In this document: piece by piece, positions 15,597-25,121 of the stretch
How positions within the stretch are numbered: the first letter of the stretch is position 1
Layout: every line of letters starts with the position of its first letter
Assembly (NCBI RefSeq): GCF_000740675.1
Contig: NZ_JPXI01000039.1
Location: 124,001-188,000, forward strand
Source: Massilia sp. BSC265
Lineage (GTDB): Bacteria; Pseudomonadota; Gammaproteobacteria; Burkholderiales; Burkholderiaceae_D
DNA length: 64,000 nucleotides
Reading direction: 5' to 3'
The notes under the pieces: model-generated
Database searches by the model: none
What the model was told of the DNA's origin: nothing
What the model saw: the letters and a program-made list of their open reading frames with translations, nothing else
Program-made: the position numbers and the translations under genes

Positions 15597-16724
15597 ATGG
15601 ATTTCATCGACCTGAAGTCGCAATACCTCGCTTCCCGCGAGCTGATCAACGCACGCATCCAGACAGTCCTCGACCATGGCCAGTACATCATGGGGCCGGA
15701 AGTGGCGGAGCTGGAAGGCCGCCTCGCCGCCTACACCGGCGCCCGCCACTGCGTCACGGTGTCGTCCGGCACCGAGGCCCTGGTGATCTCGCTGATGGCG
15801 CTCGGCATCAAGCCCGGCGACGAAGTCATCACCACGCCCTTCTCCTTCATCGCCACCGCCGAAGCGATCGTGCTGCTGGGCGCCGTCCCGGTGTTCGTCG
15901 ATGTCGAGGCCGGCACCTGCAATCTCGACCACCGCCTCCTCGAGGCGCGCATCACGCCGCGCACCCGCGCCATCATCCCGGTGTCGCTGTATGGCCAGCC
16001 GGCCGACATGGACGAGATCAACGCCATCGCGGAGCGCCACGGCCTGGCGGTGATCGAGGATGCAGCGCAGAGCTTCGGCGCCACCTACCGCGGCCGCAAG
16101 AGCTGCAACCTGTCGACCATCGGCTGCACCAGCTTCTTCCCCAGCAAGCCCCTCGGCTGTTACGGCGACGGCGGTGCCATCTTCACCAGCGACGACGGGT
16201 TGGCAAGCGCCATGCGCGAGATCCGCGTGCACGGTCAGTCGCGCCGTTACGTGCATACCCGCATCGGCGTGGGTGGCCGCATGGATACCCTGCAGTGCGC
16301 CGTCGTGCTGGCCAAGCTCGAGCGTTTCGAATGGGAGATCGAGCAACGCCAACGTGCCGCCGCCTGCTACGACGACCTGCTCGCCAGCATGTCGGGCGAG
16401 ATGCTCGAGCCGGTCGGGTGCCGTCCGGACCGCAGCAGCGTCTATGCCCAGTACACGATCCTCGTGCCCCAGCGCGAACGCCTGCAGGAAGCCCTGCACG
16501 CGGCCGGGGTCCCGACCGCAGTCCACTACCCGGTGCCGATCGACCGCCAGCCTGCCTACGCGCACTGGGCCAGCCCCGGCGGCTGCCCGGTCGCTGCCAG
16601 CCTGGCACACGAGGTGCTGAGCCTGCCGATGGGCCCCTACCTCGACCGACCGAATGCGTACCGCGTCGTCGAGGCGCTGGGCCAGGGGCTGGCACAGCTG
16701 CAGACCAGCAACGCGGCGGCATGA
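15597..16724 (+). CDS. wbpE: UDP-3-keto-GlcNAcA aminotransferase (WbpE-type, DegT family)
   Basis: 375 aa, a PLP-dependent DegT/DnrJ/EryC1/StrS sugar aminotransferase. The start MDFIDLKSQY is the normal family N-terminus; an upstream in-frame extension inside wbpD is rejected. The PLP lysine is Lys184 in SFFPSKPLGCYGDGG; other marks are SSGTEALVISLMALG, EDAAQSFGA and RMDTLQCAVVLAKL. It transaminates the 3-keto product of WbpB with glutamate. Gene order here is A-B-D-E. No WbpI-like 2-epimerase follows, so the final sugar is predicted to keep the gluco configuration unless an epimerase lies elsewhere. Confidence 0.93.
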   Translation: MDFIDLKSQYLASRELINARIQTVLDHGQYIMGPEVAELEGRLAAYTGARHCVTVSSGTEALVISLMALGIKPGDEVITTPFSFIATAEAIVLLGAVPVFVDVEAGTCNLDHRLLEARITPRTRAIIPVSLYGQPADMDEINAIAERHGLAVIEDAAQSFGATYRGRKSCNLSTIGCTSFFPSKPLGCYGDGGAIFTSDDGLASAMREIRVHGQSRRYVHTRIGVGGRMDTLQCAVVLAKLERFEWEIEQRQRAAACYDDLLASMSGEMLEPVGCRPDRSSVYAQYTILVPQRERLQEALHAAGVPTAVHYPVPIDRQPAYAHWASPGGCPVAASLAHEVLSLPMGPYLDRPNAYRVVEALGQGLAQLQTSNAAA

Positions 16725-16758
16725 GGCGCCGGCGCGTCAACTTCGTACGAGAGGAAAC

Positions 16759-17925
16759 ATGGCCCGCATCGTGCACCTGAGCTCGGCGCATCCACGCTTC
16801 GATACACGGATTTTCGTGAAACAGTGTCGCAGCCTGGCCAACCACGGACATGAGGTGTCCCTCGTCGTCGCCGACGGCCTGGGCGACGACTGCCGCAACG
16901 GCATCCGGATCCTCGATGTCGGACGCCCTTCGGGCCGGCGCGAGCGCATGCTGCGCAGCACCTGGCGTGTCGGCCGGGCGGCACTGTCGCTCGATGCCGA
17001 CGTCTACCAGTTGCACGATCCCGAGCTGATTCCCATCGGCCTGCGACTCGCCGTCGGCGGCCGCAAGGTCGTGTTCGACGCCCACGAAGACGTGCCATGC
17101 CAGCTGCTCGACAAACCCTACCTGTCGCCGCGCGGCGGGCGCCTGCTGGCGCGCGCATACGTCGCGCTCGAAGCCTGCGCGCTGCGGCGCTTCGACGGGG
17201 TACTGGCGGCGACACCGGTGATCCGCGACCGGCTGGCCGCGTACAACGCGCTGACCGTGGACGTCAACAACTACCCGCGGATCGAGGAGTTCACGAGACC
17301 GGCACCCGGCGCTCAGGTACGCGACAGCTTCTGCTATGTCGGCAGCATCTCGGCGATCCGCGGCATACGCGAACTGGTCGAGGCATGTTCCATGCTGCGC
17401 ACGCCGGCGCGGCTGGCGCTGGCGGGGGGCTTTGCCGAGGCCGATCTGGAGGCCGAGGTCAGGCGCCAACCCGGCTGGAACCGCGTCGACGCGCTCGGCC
17501 ACCTTGACCGCGCGGGCGTCACCGGGGTGCTGGAGCGCGCTTTCGCCGGCCTGGTCACCCTGTTGCCGACCGCAAGCTACCGCGAAGCCCTGCCGGTCAA
17601 GATGTTCGAGTACATGGCTGCGGGCATCCCGGTAATCGCTTCCGACTTCCCCCTCTGGCGCGACATCGTCGAAGGCAGCCGCTGCGGCCTGTGCGTCGAT
17701 CCGCACGACCCGGCCGCGATCGCAGCGGCGATCGACCACCTGGCCGCCCACCCGTGCGAGGCACGCGAGATGGGGGCGAACGGCCGCCGTGCCGTCCTCG
17801 AGCGCTACAACTGGGAAAACGAAGAGGACAAATTAATTGCGTTCTATGCGGACTTGCTATCCCCCGAGCCATTTCGAAAAAAACTGTTCAGGAAAAGTAA
17901 TCTCGCGGCGCAGGCAATCCGCTGA
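16759..17925 (+). CDS. Glycosyltransferase family 4
   Basis: 388 aa from the ATG at 16759, preceded by GAGAGGAAAC. The N-terminal half begins MARIVHLSSAHPRFDTRIF, as in many GT4 enzymes; the C-terminal half has the nucleotide-sugar-binding GT-B signature (MFEYMAAGIPVIASDFPLWR, then EGSRCGLCVDPHDPAAIA). It probably adds one sugar to the lipid-linked repeat unit at the inner face of the cytoplasmic membrane. Donor and acceptor cannot be told. The last 30 or so codons are noticeably AT-richer than the body and end KLFRKSNLAAQAIR. Confidence 0.88.
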   Translation: MARIVHLSSAHPRFDTRIFVKQCRSLANHGHEVSLVVADGLGDDCRNGIRILDVGRPSGRRERMLRSTWRVGRAALSLDADVYQLHDPELIPIGLRLAVGGRKVVFDAHEDVPCQLLDKPYLSPRGGRLLARAYVALEACALRRFDGVLAATPVIRDRLAAYNALTVDVNNYPRIEEFTRPAPGAQVRDSFCYVGSISAIRGIRELVEACSMLRTPARLALAGGFAEADLEAEVRRQPGWNRVDALGHLDRAGVTGVLERAFAGLVTLLPTASYREALPVKMFEYMAAGIPVIASDFPLWRDIVEGSRCGLCVDPHDPAAIAAAIDHLAAHPCEAREMGANGRRAVLERYNWENEEDKLIAFYADLLSPEPFRKKLFRKSNLAAQAIR

Positions 17926-18019
17926 ATCACGATGTCAAAGGCCGGCATTTATCTTAGTTCAACAAGCATTGCCGCCATCAGCCGTATTGTCTAGTTATCA
18001 AAGAAATATGAGGCCGACC

Positions 18020-18706
18020 ATGTTTTTGGAACACTACAATACGTTTCTCGAGGTAATGAAATTGCCGCGCGTCCGGCTCTTATTCTCGCAGCAAATCGAT
18101 CCGGTCGATATCAAGGCAACCTATCGCAATTACACGAAACCGCATCCGCGTTTCAAGATCATCAAGCATAAAACCATCGGTGCCGCCCTGATCGACCTCA
18201 CGCAATTCCCGAATCGCGAAGCTTACCTGGAACACATCAAGGGCAAGAACCAGGGCGGCTATCACGCCAAGCGCGCGCGCGGTCGCGGTTATGTGGTGCG
18301 CGAAATCGACCGCAACGACTATGTCGACGATATCCACGAAATCAATACCAGCCTTGATGTCCGGCAAGGCCGGAAAATGGACCGGCACTACCTGCAGAAA
18401 CAGGAACGCTTCGACCGTCAAAAACATTTTCATTATTGGGGCGTATTAAATCCGCAAGGCAAGCTCGTTGCCTACGCCACCCTGGGGATTTATGGAAATT
18501 TCGCCTCGTTTTCCCAAATGATGGGAATCCGCAATAACGACGGCATCATGCACCTGCTCCTGAGCGAAGCGGTCTGCCAGCTGATCGACGCCGGCAAAGT
18601 CAGCTACGTCATGTACGACACGTTCTTCGGCGCCCAGCCCGGGCTCCGGAATTTCAAGACGATCCTGGGCTTCCGCCCTTACCGCGCCAGCTATCACCTC
18701 CAATGA
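18020..18706 (+). CDS. Unknown protein with GNAT/FemAB-like features
   Basis: 228 aa from the ATG at 18020, which has GAGG 6 bp upstream; an in-frame ATG at 18008 lacks this. The sequence is soluble and basic in its first half (GKNQGGYHAKRARGRGYVVR), with INTSLDVRQGRKMDRHYL and a C-terminal half that looks like the core of a GNAT acyltransferase fold (YWGVLNPQGKLVAYATLGIY; LLLSEAVCQLIDAGKVSYVMYD; FKTILGFRPYRASY). I infer an acyl- or aminoacyl-transfer role on a sugar or sugar nucleotide, but no diagnostic acetyl-CoA motif is certain. Base composition is lower in GC than its neighbours. The next gene starts 7 bp later. Confidence 0.7.
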   Translation: MFLEHYNTFLEVMKLPRVRLLFSQQIDPVDIKATYRNYTKPHPRFKIIKHKTIGAALIDLTQFPNREAYLEHIKGKNQGGYHAKRARGRGYVVREIDRNDYVDDIHEINTSLDVRQGRKMDRHYLQKQERFDRQKHFHYWGVLNPQGKLVAYATLGIYGNFASFSQMMGIRNNDGIMHLLLSEAVCQLIDAGKVSYVMYDTFFGAQPGLRNFKTILGFRPYRASYHLQ

Positions 18707-18713
18707 GCCTGCA

Positions 18714-19511
18714 ATGAACGCTATGCTCAACCGCGTCTACGCGGATTACCTGATGCCGAGCCGGCTCGGCGAATACGACGCCCTCGTGCGCGAGGTGGCG
18801 GCCGCCGGCTATGCCCAGCTGTCGGTGCGCGAATTCTTCCGCCGGGCCTACGACAAGGACTGCGCCCCGGGGCATCCGATGGGCCGCACATTCGTTCACC
18901 GGCACGACATCGACAGCGACCTGCGCACCGCCAAGAAGATGTTCGCCATCGAATCGCGCCACGGCGTCCACGCGAGCTATTACTTCCGCCTTTGTACGCT
19001 GGACTACGGCTTCATGCGCGAGATCGAAGCTGCCGGCAGCGAAGCCAGCTACCACTATGAAGAAGTGGCCGATTTCGCCAAGCGTCACCGCCTGCGCAGC
19101 GCCGACGCAGTGCGCCAGCGCTTCCCGGAAATCCGTGAACTGTTCGCCCGCAATGTCAGCCGGATCGTGGAGCGCCTGGGCTTGCCTCTGACGACGGTGG
19201 CGAGCCACGGCGACTTCGCCAACCGCCGCCTGAAGGTCATCAACCACGAACTGCTGCGTGACGAAGCGCTGCGCAAGCGCTGCGGCATCGAATGCGAATC
19301 CTACGATGCCGAGCTGCTGCGCTGCTTCGACCTCTACATCAGCGACCGCAAGCACCCGGTCTACTACTACCCGCTATCGCCCTTCGACGCGCTCGGGAAG
19401 TACCAGCACATCTGCCTGCTCACCCACCCGGTGCAATGGGAGACCAACTGGGTCGAAAGCACACGTTTGAACGTGCGCCGGCTGGTCGAAGAAATGGCCT
19501 GGCGCGCCTGA
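18714..19511 (+). CDS. Carbohydrate deacetylase-like protein (NodB/WbmS-like)
   Basis: 265 aa. Motifs resemble a divergent polysaccharide deacetylase: FVHRHDIDSD (metal-binding HD-D type), TVASHGDFANRR and LTHPVQWE near the C-terminus. No signal peptide is present, so it should act in the cytoplasm on a nucleotide sugar or lipid-linked intermediate and not on finished polymer. It resembles, from memory, the WbmS-type proteins of Bordetella O-antigen loci. It sits 7 bp behind the GNAT-like gene, suggesting the two enzymes act in sequence (deacetylation then re-acylation), which is inference. Confidence 0.65.
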   Translation: MNAMLNRVYADYLMPSRLGEYDALVREVAAAGYAQLSVREFFRRAYDKDCAPGHPMGRTFVHRHDIDSDLRTAKKMFAIESRHGVHASYYFRLCTLDYGFMREIEAAGSEASYHYEEVADFAKRHRLRSADAVRQRFPEIRELFARNVSRIVERLGLPLTTVASHGDFANRRLKVINHELLRDEALRKRCGIECESYDAELLRCFDLYISDRKHPVYYYPLSPFDALGKYQHICLLTHPVQWETNWVESTRLNVRRLVEEMAWRA

Positions 19512-19531
19512 GCGCATCACCCGATACCACC

Positions 19532-20779
19532 ATGAACATCCTCCTGATCAACCACTATGCCGGCTCGGTCTACCACGGCATGGAATACCGGCCCTACTAC
19601 CTTGCACGCGAATGGGTGCGGCTCGGGCACCGGGTGCGGATCGTGGCCGCCAGCCACGCCCACGTGCGCGCCCGCGCCCCTAGCATGGCGGGGTGCAGCC
19701 GGCGCGACGAGCGCATCGACGGCATCGACTACACCTGGTTCGCCACCCCGCCCTACCGCGGCAATGGCCTTGCTCGGATACGCAACATGGCGACTTTTGT
19801 GGCGCGCCTGTGGCGTGAAGCACCCGCGCTGGCGCGCGAATTCGCCCCGCAGGTGGTGATCGCCTCCAGCACCTACCCGCTCGACATCTGGCCGGCGCAC
19901 CGAATCGCGCGCCTCGCCAGGGCCCGCCTGCTGCACGAGGTGCATGACCTGTGGCCGCTCTCGCCGATGGAGCTGGGCGGCTTCTCGCGCCACCATCCCT
20001 TCATCCGCCTGCTGCAGGCCGCCGAGGATTACGCCTGTCGCCACGCCGATACGGTGGTCTCGATCCTGCCCAAGGTGCGCGAACACCTCGAGGCGCGCGG
20101 CATGGCGCCGCACAAGCTGCACGTGATCCCGAACGGCACCGATCCGGCCGAGTGGCTCGCCGCACCGCCGTCGTTGCCGGAAGAACTCGACGCCCTGCTC
20201 GCCGGCCTGCGCGCCCAGGGCCGCACGGTGGTGGGTTATGCCGGCAGCCACGGACTGGCCAATGCGCTCGACACCTTGCTCGATGCGGCCGCCCTCCTGA
20301 AGGACCAGCCGCTCGCCTTCGTGCTGGTGGGCGACGGCCCCGAAAAGAACCGGCTCGAGCGGCGCGCACGGGAGCTCGGACTCGCGCACCTGTATTTCGC
20401 GCCGCCCATCCCGAAGGCCCAGATCCCGGCCCTGATGGCGCTGATCGACATCGCCTACCTCGGCTGGCAACGCCAGCCCCTGTACCGCTTCGGCATCGCA
20501 CCGAACAAGCTGATCGACTACATGATGGGCGGCTGCCCGGTCCTGCACTCAGTCGAAGCCGGCAACGATCCGGTGCTGGAGGCGGGCTGCGGCCTGACCG
20601 TCGCGCCGGAAGATCCCGGCGCCGTCGCCGAAGGTTTGTCCTCCCTGATGGCCCTGGCCAGGAGCGAGCGGCGCGCGCTGGGCGAGCGCGGCCGCGCCTA
20701 CGCACTGGCCAACCTGACCTATCCCGTCCTTGGACAACGTTTCCTAACCACTTTTGCACATGAGGTTTCCCATGGCTGA
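19532..20779 (+). CDS. Glycosyltransferase family 4 (WbuB-like)
   Basis: 415 aa. The start at 19532 ([20 protein letters not shown]) matches the N-terminus of WbuB-like GT4 enzymes; longer upstream frames are not used. Further marks: [45 protein letters not shown] and the C-terminal GT-B region ([20 protein letters not shown]). Such enzymes often add a 6-deoxy or N-acetyl amino sugar to lipid-linked intermediates. The stop overlaps the start of the next gene by 8 bp, so translation is coupled. Confidence 0.88.
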   Translation: MNILLINHYAGSVYHGMEYRPYYLAREWVRLGHRVRIVAASHAHVRARAPSMAGCSRRDERIDGIDYTWFATPPYRGNGLARIRNMATFVARLWREAPALAREFAPQVVIASSTYPLDIWPAHRIARLARARLLHEVHDLWPLSPMELGGFSRHHPFIRLLQAAEDYACRHADTVVSILPKVREHLEARGMAPHKLHVIPNGTDPAEWLAAPPSLPEELDALLAGLRAQGRTVVGYAGSHGLANALDTLLDAAALLKDQPLAFVLVGDGPEKNRLERRARELGLAHLYFAPPIPKAQIPALMALIDIAYLGWQRQPLYRFGIAPNKLIDYMMGGCPVLHSVEAGNDPVLEAGCGLTVAPEDPGAVAEGLSSLMALARSERRALGERGRAYALANLTYPVLGQRFLTTFAHEVSHG

Positions 20780-21980
20780 ACAGGCACCGGCTGCCGCGAC
20801 CTTGAACCCTGAGCCGCTGGACAACATCCCGCGGAGCTTCCTGCCCTTCGCGCTTCCCGACATCGGCGACGAGGAAATCCGGGCCGTCGAAACCTGCCTG
20901 CGTTCCGGCTGGGTGACAACGGGGCCGACCACGCGCCGCTTCGAACAGGAATTCCAGTCCTACCTGGGCGGCGACGTGCAAGCGATCTCGGTCAACTCCG
21001 CCACCGCCGGCCTGCACCTGGCGCTGGAAAGCGTAGGTATCGGTCCCGGCGACGAGGTCATCGTCCCCACCATGACCTTCACCGCCACCGCGGAAGTCGT
21101 GCGCTACCTCGGCGCCCGCCCGGTGCTGGTGGACGTCGATCCCGTCACCCTGAATATCTCGCCGTCCGCCGTGGCGGCGGCGATCACGCCGCGGACGCGC
21201 GCCGTGATGCCGGTGCACTACGCCGGCCTGGCCTGCGACATGGATGCCATCCTGGCGCTGGCTGCGCGCCACGGCCTGCGCGTCATCGAAGATGCCGCCC
21301 ACGCCTTCCCCACCCGGCTCGACGGCAGGCTGGTCGGCACGCTCGACAGCGACATCACGGTCTTCAGCTTCTACGCCAACAAGACCATGACCACCGGCGA
21401 AGGCGGCATGGTAGTGACGCGCGATCCCGAACTGGCCGCACGCATGCGCTGCATGCGCCTGCACGGCATCAACCGCGACGCCTTCGACCGCTACACTTCC
21501 CGTGTGCCGGCCTGGTTCTACGAGGTGGTCGCGGCCGGCTTCAAGTACAACCTGACCGACATCGCCTCGGCGATCGGCATCGAGCAACTGCGCAAGATCG
21601 ACCGTTTCCAGCAGCGCCGCAGCTGGTTGGCACACCGCTACGACGAAGCCCTCGCGGGGCTGCCGCTGCAGCTGCCTGCACATCCAGCCTTCGGCAGCAC
21701 CCATGCCTGGCACCTGTACGTGATCCGGCTGCAGGACGGCGCAGGCATCGAGCGTGACGAGCTGATCAACGAATTGTCCGAACGCGGCATCGGCACCAGC
21801 GTGCACTTCATTCCCTTGCACCGCCAACCCTACTGGCGCGACACCTGCGGCCTGAACCCCGAGGCCTTCCCGGTCGCCGAGGCCAGCTTCGAGGCCATGC
21901 TCTCGCTGCCGCTGTATACGCGCATGCTCGATGCCGACCAGGACCGGGTGGTCGCCGCCCTGCACGAGCTGCTGTCATGA
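20772..21980 (+). CDS. DegT-family UDP-4-keto-sugar aminotransferase (PglE/PseC-like)
   Basis: 402 aa. The ATG at 20772 has GAGG about 7 bp upstream and overlaps the preceding glycosyltransferase by 8 bp; an ATG at 20754 is less likely. PLP lysine is Lys204 in [16 protein letters not shown], the version typical of 4-keto-6-deoxy-hexosamine aminotransferases (PglE, PseC, PerA). Other marks are [26 protein letters not shown] and EDAAHAFP. It probably aminates C4 of the 4-keto product of the dehydratase at 10481, giving a bacillosamine-type or perosamine-like amino sugar. It is a different subgroup from the wbpE homologue at 15597. It ends in a 4-bp overlap with the sugar transferase. Confidence 0.88.
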   Translation: MAEQAPAAATLNPEPLDNIPRSFLPFALPDIGDEEIRAVETCLRSGWVTTGPTTRRFEQEFQSYLGGDVQAISVNSATAGLHLALESVGIGPGDEVIVPTMTFTATAEVVRYLGARPVLVDVDPVTLNISPSAVAAAITPRTRAVMPVHYAGLACDMDAILALAARHGLRVIEDAAHAFPTRLDGRLVGTLDSDITVFSFYANKTMTTGEGGMVVTRDPELAARMRCMRLHGINRDAFDRYTSRVPAWFYEVVAAGFKYNLTDIASAIGIEQLRKIDRFQQRRSWLAHRYDEALAGLPLQLPAHPAFGSTHAWHLYVIRLQDGAGIERDELINELSERGIGTSVHFIPLHRQPYWRDTCGLNPEAFPVAEASFEAMLSLPLYTRMLDADQDRVVAALHELLS

Positions 21981-22567
21981 GCAAGCGGGCATTCGACCTG
22001 CTGGGCGCGACCGCGGGCCTGATCCTGCTGGCCCCGGTACTGCTGCTGATCGCGCTCTGGATCAGGCTCGATTCGCAGGGGCCGGTGCTGTACCGCCAGC
22101 AGCGCGTCGGCCGCGGCGGCAGGCTGTTCACGATCTACAAGTTCCGCACCATGCGCCAGCGTCCCGTAGACGGCCCCCAGCTCACCGTCGGCGCAGACCC
22201 GCGCGTGACCCGCGCCGGGCGCTTCCTGCGCCACTACAAGCTCGACGAGCTGCCCCAGCTCTGGAACGTCCTCCAGGGCAGCATGAGCCTGGTCGGGCCG
22301 CGTCCGGAAGTGCCGCGCTATGTCGACTGCTATCCGCCCGAGCAACGGCGCGTGGTGCTGTCGGTCGCCCCGGGAATCACCGACTGGGCCGCGATCCGCT
22401 ACAAGGACGAGAACGCGATCCTGGCGCGTGCGGCCGACCCCGAACGGGCCTACGTCGAAGCGGTGCTGCCGGTCAAGCTGGACTATTACGTGCGCTATGT
22501 GAAAGAACGCAGTTTCTGGGGCGATGTGCGCATCCTGGCGCACACACTTGCCGCCATCGTGCGCTGA
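21977..22567 (+). CDS. Initiating phosphoglycosyl transferase (PglC/WcaJ-core type)
   Basis: 196 aa, the minimal monotopic form of the bacterial sugar transferase family (PF02397) without the multi-membrane N-terminus of WcaJ/WbaP. A single hydrophobic re-entrant helix ([19 protein letters not shown]) is followed by [20 protein letters not shown], the catalytic Asp-Glu in [14 protein letters not shown] and [12 protein letters not shown]. It transfers a sugar 1-phosphate from UDP-sugar to undecaprenyl phosphate, the first step of repeat-unit assembly. Similarity to PglC plus the upstream dehydratase and aminotransferase suggests a diNAc-bacillosamine-like first sugar (inference). ATG overlaps the previous stop (ATGA). 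Confidence 0.92.
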   Translation: MSKRAFDLLGATAGLILLAPVLLLIALWIRLDSQGPVLYRQQRVGRGGRLFTIYKFRTMRQRPVDGPQLTVGADPRVTRAGRFLRHYKLDELPQLWNVLQGSMSLVGPRPEVPRYVDCYPPEQRRVVLSVAPGITDWAAIRYKDENAILARAADPERAYVEAVLPVKLDYYVRYVKERSFWGDVRILAHTLAAIVR

Positions 22568-22581
22568 GGGGCGGGCTAGCG

Positions 22582-23169
22582 ATGCAGCTGCTGCACCTTG
22601 GCGACATCGAACTGACCCTGCCGCTGGCCGCGGCGGCAGGCATCTGGATGCTGGCGGCCCGCGCCTGGCGCGTGGCTGCCGCCTGGGCGCTCCTGTACGG
22701 GGGCACGATCGCGCTCGTCGGCGGCAGCAAGATCGCCTATCTGGGCTGGGGCATCGACATTGCCGTGATCGACTTCAAGGCTTTCAGCGGCCATGCCGCG
22801 GGCGTCACTGCGGTGTACCCCGTGCTCGGCTACCTGCTGTGCCGTCCGGCCGGACGTAGGCTGGGCCTGGCCGCCACCGTGGCCGGACTGGCGCTGGGCG
22901 TCGTGATGGCGATTGCGCTGGTCACGCAGGACGAACATGCGGTCGCAGAAGCGGTCGCCGGCTGGCTTCTCGGCGCCTGCGCCAGCGTCGGCACCGTGTA
23001 CCAGGCCGAACCCCGCGGCGTCGTGCCGGGCCCCGCTGCAGCCTTGTGCGCAATGGCGGTGTTCTTCGCGTCGGCCTCGCTGATGCAATCGGCCCATGTC
23101 GGTTACTGGATGATCAAGGTCGCGCTGGTGCTGTCCGGTAACGCGCGTCCCTATTCCTGGGATACATGA
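22582..23169 (+). CDS. PAP2-like membrane phosphatase
   Basis: 195 aa, with about six hydrophobic segments. PAP2-type motifs are reduced but in order: GGSKIAYLGWG in place of the lysine/arginine motif, AFSGHAAGVTAVYP (SGH motif) and DEHAVAEAVAGWLLG (the histidine/acidic motif). It could recycle undecaprenyl pyrophosphate or dephosphorylate a lipid intermediate at the membrane. The start at 22582 has GAGGGGCGG upstream and lies 14 bp after the sugar transferase. Because the first motif deviates, activity is not certain. Confidence 0.75.
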   Translation: MQLLHLGDIELTLPLAAAAGIWMLAARAWRVAAAWALLYGGTIALVGGSKIAYLGWGIDIAVIDFKAFSGHAAGVTAVYPVLGYLLCRPAGRRLGLAATVAGLALGVVMAIALVTQDEHAVAEAVAGWLLGACASVGTVYQAEPRGVVPGPAAALCAMAVFFASASLMQSAHVGYWMIKVALVLSGNARPYSWDT

Positions 23170-23200
23170 GGCTAGCAATTTTCTACCAATGGAGAGACAC

Positions 23201-24391
23201 ATGGTTTCCTTCCCCTCAATACATTGGCAGGCACGGGCGCCCCTGGGCGAGAACGCGGCGCAGTCGCTGTTGATCTCCGCCTTGCGTGGCCTGGCAGCCC
23301 TGCAGGTGACGGCATCGCACCTGCGCGCCGAAATCTATCCCGGCCTGCGCACGCTCGAAGACCCATCGCTGGCCTATATGGGACTGGCCTTCATCACCGG
23401 TTTCGCCCACCAGGCCGTGATCGTGTTCTTCCTCATCAGCGGCTGGCTGGTAGGGGGCAGCCTGATGAACCGCTTCGGCAAACCGCAGGCAATCGCCCAT
23501 TATGCGATCGACCGTTTCACCCGGCTCTGGGCTGTCCTGCTGCCGACCTTTTTGCTGACCCTCGCAGTCGGCCTGGTCGTCGGCGCCGTCGCGCCGGGCC
23601 CGGTCGACTTCGACCCGACCAACGAATTCTCGGCCGCGTCATTTGTCGGCAACCTGCTGGGGCTGCAGACTATCACCGTATTTGAATTCGGCGGCAACTA
23701 TCCGCTGTGGAGCCTGGCACACGAGACCTGGTACTACATCCAGTTCCCCCTGCTGCTGCTCGTGATTGCCGGTGGTGGCGTGCTTCGCCGCGCCGCCGCC
23801 GCCGCCGCCCTGATCCTGCTGCTGGCAACGCTGCGCGACATGATCTCGCTGTATTTTATCGTCTGGCTGCTCGGCGCCGCGTTCTCGCGCATCCGCATCG
23901 ACTGCGGCAAGGCTTGCCAGGCGCTGCTGTTGGTGGTGACAGTGGCGCTGTTCGTCTATTATCGCCTGCGTGGCACCAACGATGACCTGGTGCCCGGCTC
24001 CTTCGTGCAGGACATCATTTCCAGCCTTCCCTTCCTGCTCCTGCTGGCCTCACTTCAGCAGCCGGTCGATACGAGCGCGCCAGCCTATATCCGTGCCAAC
24101 CGGATTGCCGTCTTCTTCTCCGAGTTCTCCTTCTCGCTCTACGTGCTGCACATTCCGGTCATCGAGCTGATGCGCTACCTCGGGCGGCAATACCTCGGAC
24201 GCGAGCGCCTCGACCCGAACGTCGCCACGGACTACCTGTGGTATTTCGCCGTTCTCGGCATCCTGGTGCTGGCCGCGTATGTCTTCTACCTGCTGTTCGA
24301 GCGGCATACCATCCGTATCCGGAATGCCCTGAAGAACCTGCTCTTGAGCCCGCGTGCTAAACCCGTCCGGGTCGTCTTGTCACCGGATTGA
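23201..24391 (+). CDS. OafA/YrhL-type membrane O-acyltransferase (acyltransferase 3)
   Basis: 396 aa from the ATG at 23201, chosen because GGAGAG lies 5 bp before it. The acyltransferase-3 hallmarks are the N-terminal ALRGLAALQVTASHLRAE with the conserved histidine, HQAVIVFFLISGWLVGG, RFTRLWAVLLP and about ten transmembrane segments. There is no C-terminal SGNH domain. Such enzymes move acetyl or other acyl groups to surface sugars. It is the last gene of the plus-strand operon and is convergent with wzc, 730 bp away. Confidence 0.9.
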   Translation: MVSFPSIHWQARAPLGENAAQSLLISALRGLAALQVTASHLRAEIYPGLRTLEDPSLAYMGLAFITGFAHQAVIVFFLISGWLVGGSLMNRFGKPQAIAHYAIDRFTRLWAVLLPTFLLTLAVGLVVGAVAPGPVDFDPTNEFSAASFVGNLLGLQTITVFEFGGNYPLWSLAHETWYYIQFPLLLLVIAGGGVLRRAAAAAALILLLATLRDMISLYFIVWLLGAAFSRIRIDCGKACQALLLVVTVALFVYYRLRGTNDDLVPGSFVQDIISSLPFLLLLASLQQPVDTSAPAYIRANRIAVFFSEFSFSLYVLHIPVIELMRYLGRQYLGRERLDPNVATDYLWYFAVLGILVLAAYVFYLLFERHTIRIRNALKNLLLSPRAKPVRVVLSPD

Positions 24392-25121
24392 GCGGTCAAC
24401 GTAACCGGCGCGGTGCCGACGCCCGCCGACAGCGGTGCGGCGGCTCCTCCTCGCCACCTGAACTGCCTCGCCGCCATCCGCTGGCCCTCCCGGCCTCCCG
24501 TTAAAATTCGATCGCCAGGACCCTTGCGTCGACTTCGCTCGCTATTCGTGCAGACAGGCGACGCCGGCCCTCCCTTCCGCCGACTTCCTTGCCGCGCCTT
24601 CCTCACTGATAAAGGAGCAAGACAACGCGCCACGCCGGCTCCTGCCCAGCGTGGCGACGTGAAGCCGGCGCTGCCAAAGCCCGGGTGGACACCGCCATGA
24701 CGTTTCCGTGTACCAGGCCCCGCCTGCCCTGCGCCACTTCCGGATCAACGGATGGGTGACCTGCAGCGTCGGCAAGCTCAGTGGGCAAGCCCGCAGGTGC
24801 TCCCGACCTCCGCCCGCGCATGGTCGATTCAGCCGGAATGGATGAAATGATGAGCTCGAAGCTGGCTGCGAAGACAGCCTGCGCGACCGTCTGGATGGCA
24901 ACAGTGCGGATTGCCAAGCGACGCCTTTTATGTCCCGTGGCCGAGCTGGCATGCCGGATGGGCGCCGAAGCTCCTCGCTATGATAGCGCCCCGAACATGG
25001 GGTGGCGATCAACGACATGACTGGTGCGTGTGCAGCGCACGCATGAGCGGACATGGCGAATGGAGCAAGTCGATGGACGGCGCCATGCGCCCGTCGACCC
25101 GGATAGCGAGGCAGTTGCCGC
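24392..25121. other. 730-bp region without a convincing gene
   Basis: It lies between the convergent acyltransferase and wzc genes. Short open frames exist on both strands but lack ribosome-binding sites or recognisable proteins. Visible items are a promoter-like GTTAAAATTCG near 24500, an orphan AAGGAG at 24612-24617 not followed by a start codon, and a perfect 8-bp hairpin (24628-24635 with 24649-24656). It could be a decayed gene or hold a small RNA. No obvious terminator with a T-run was found for either flanking gene. Confidence 0.5.
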
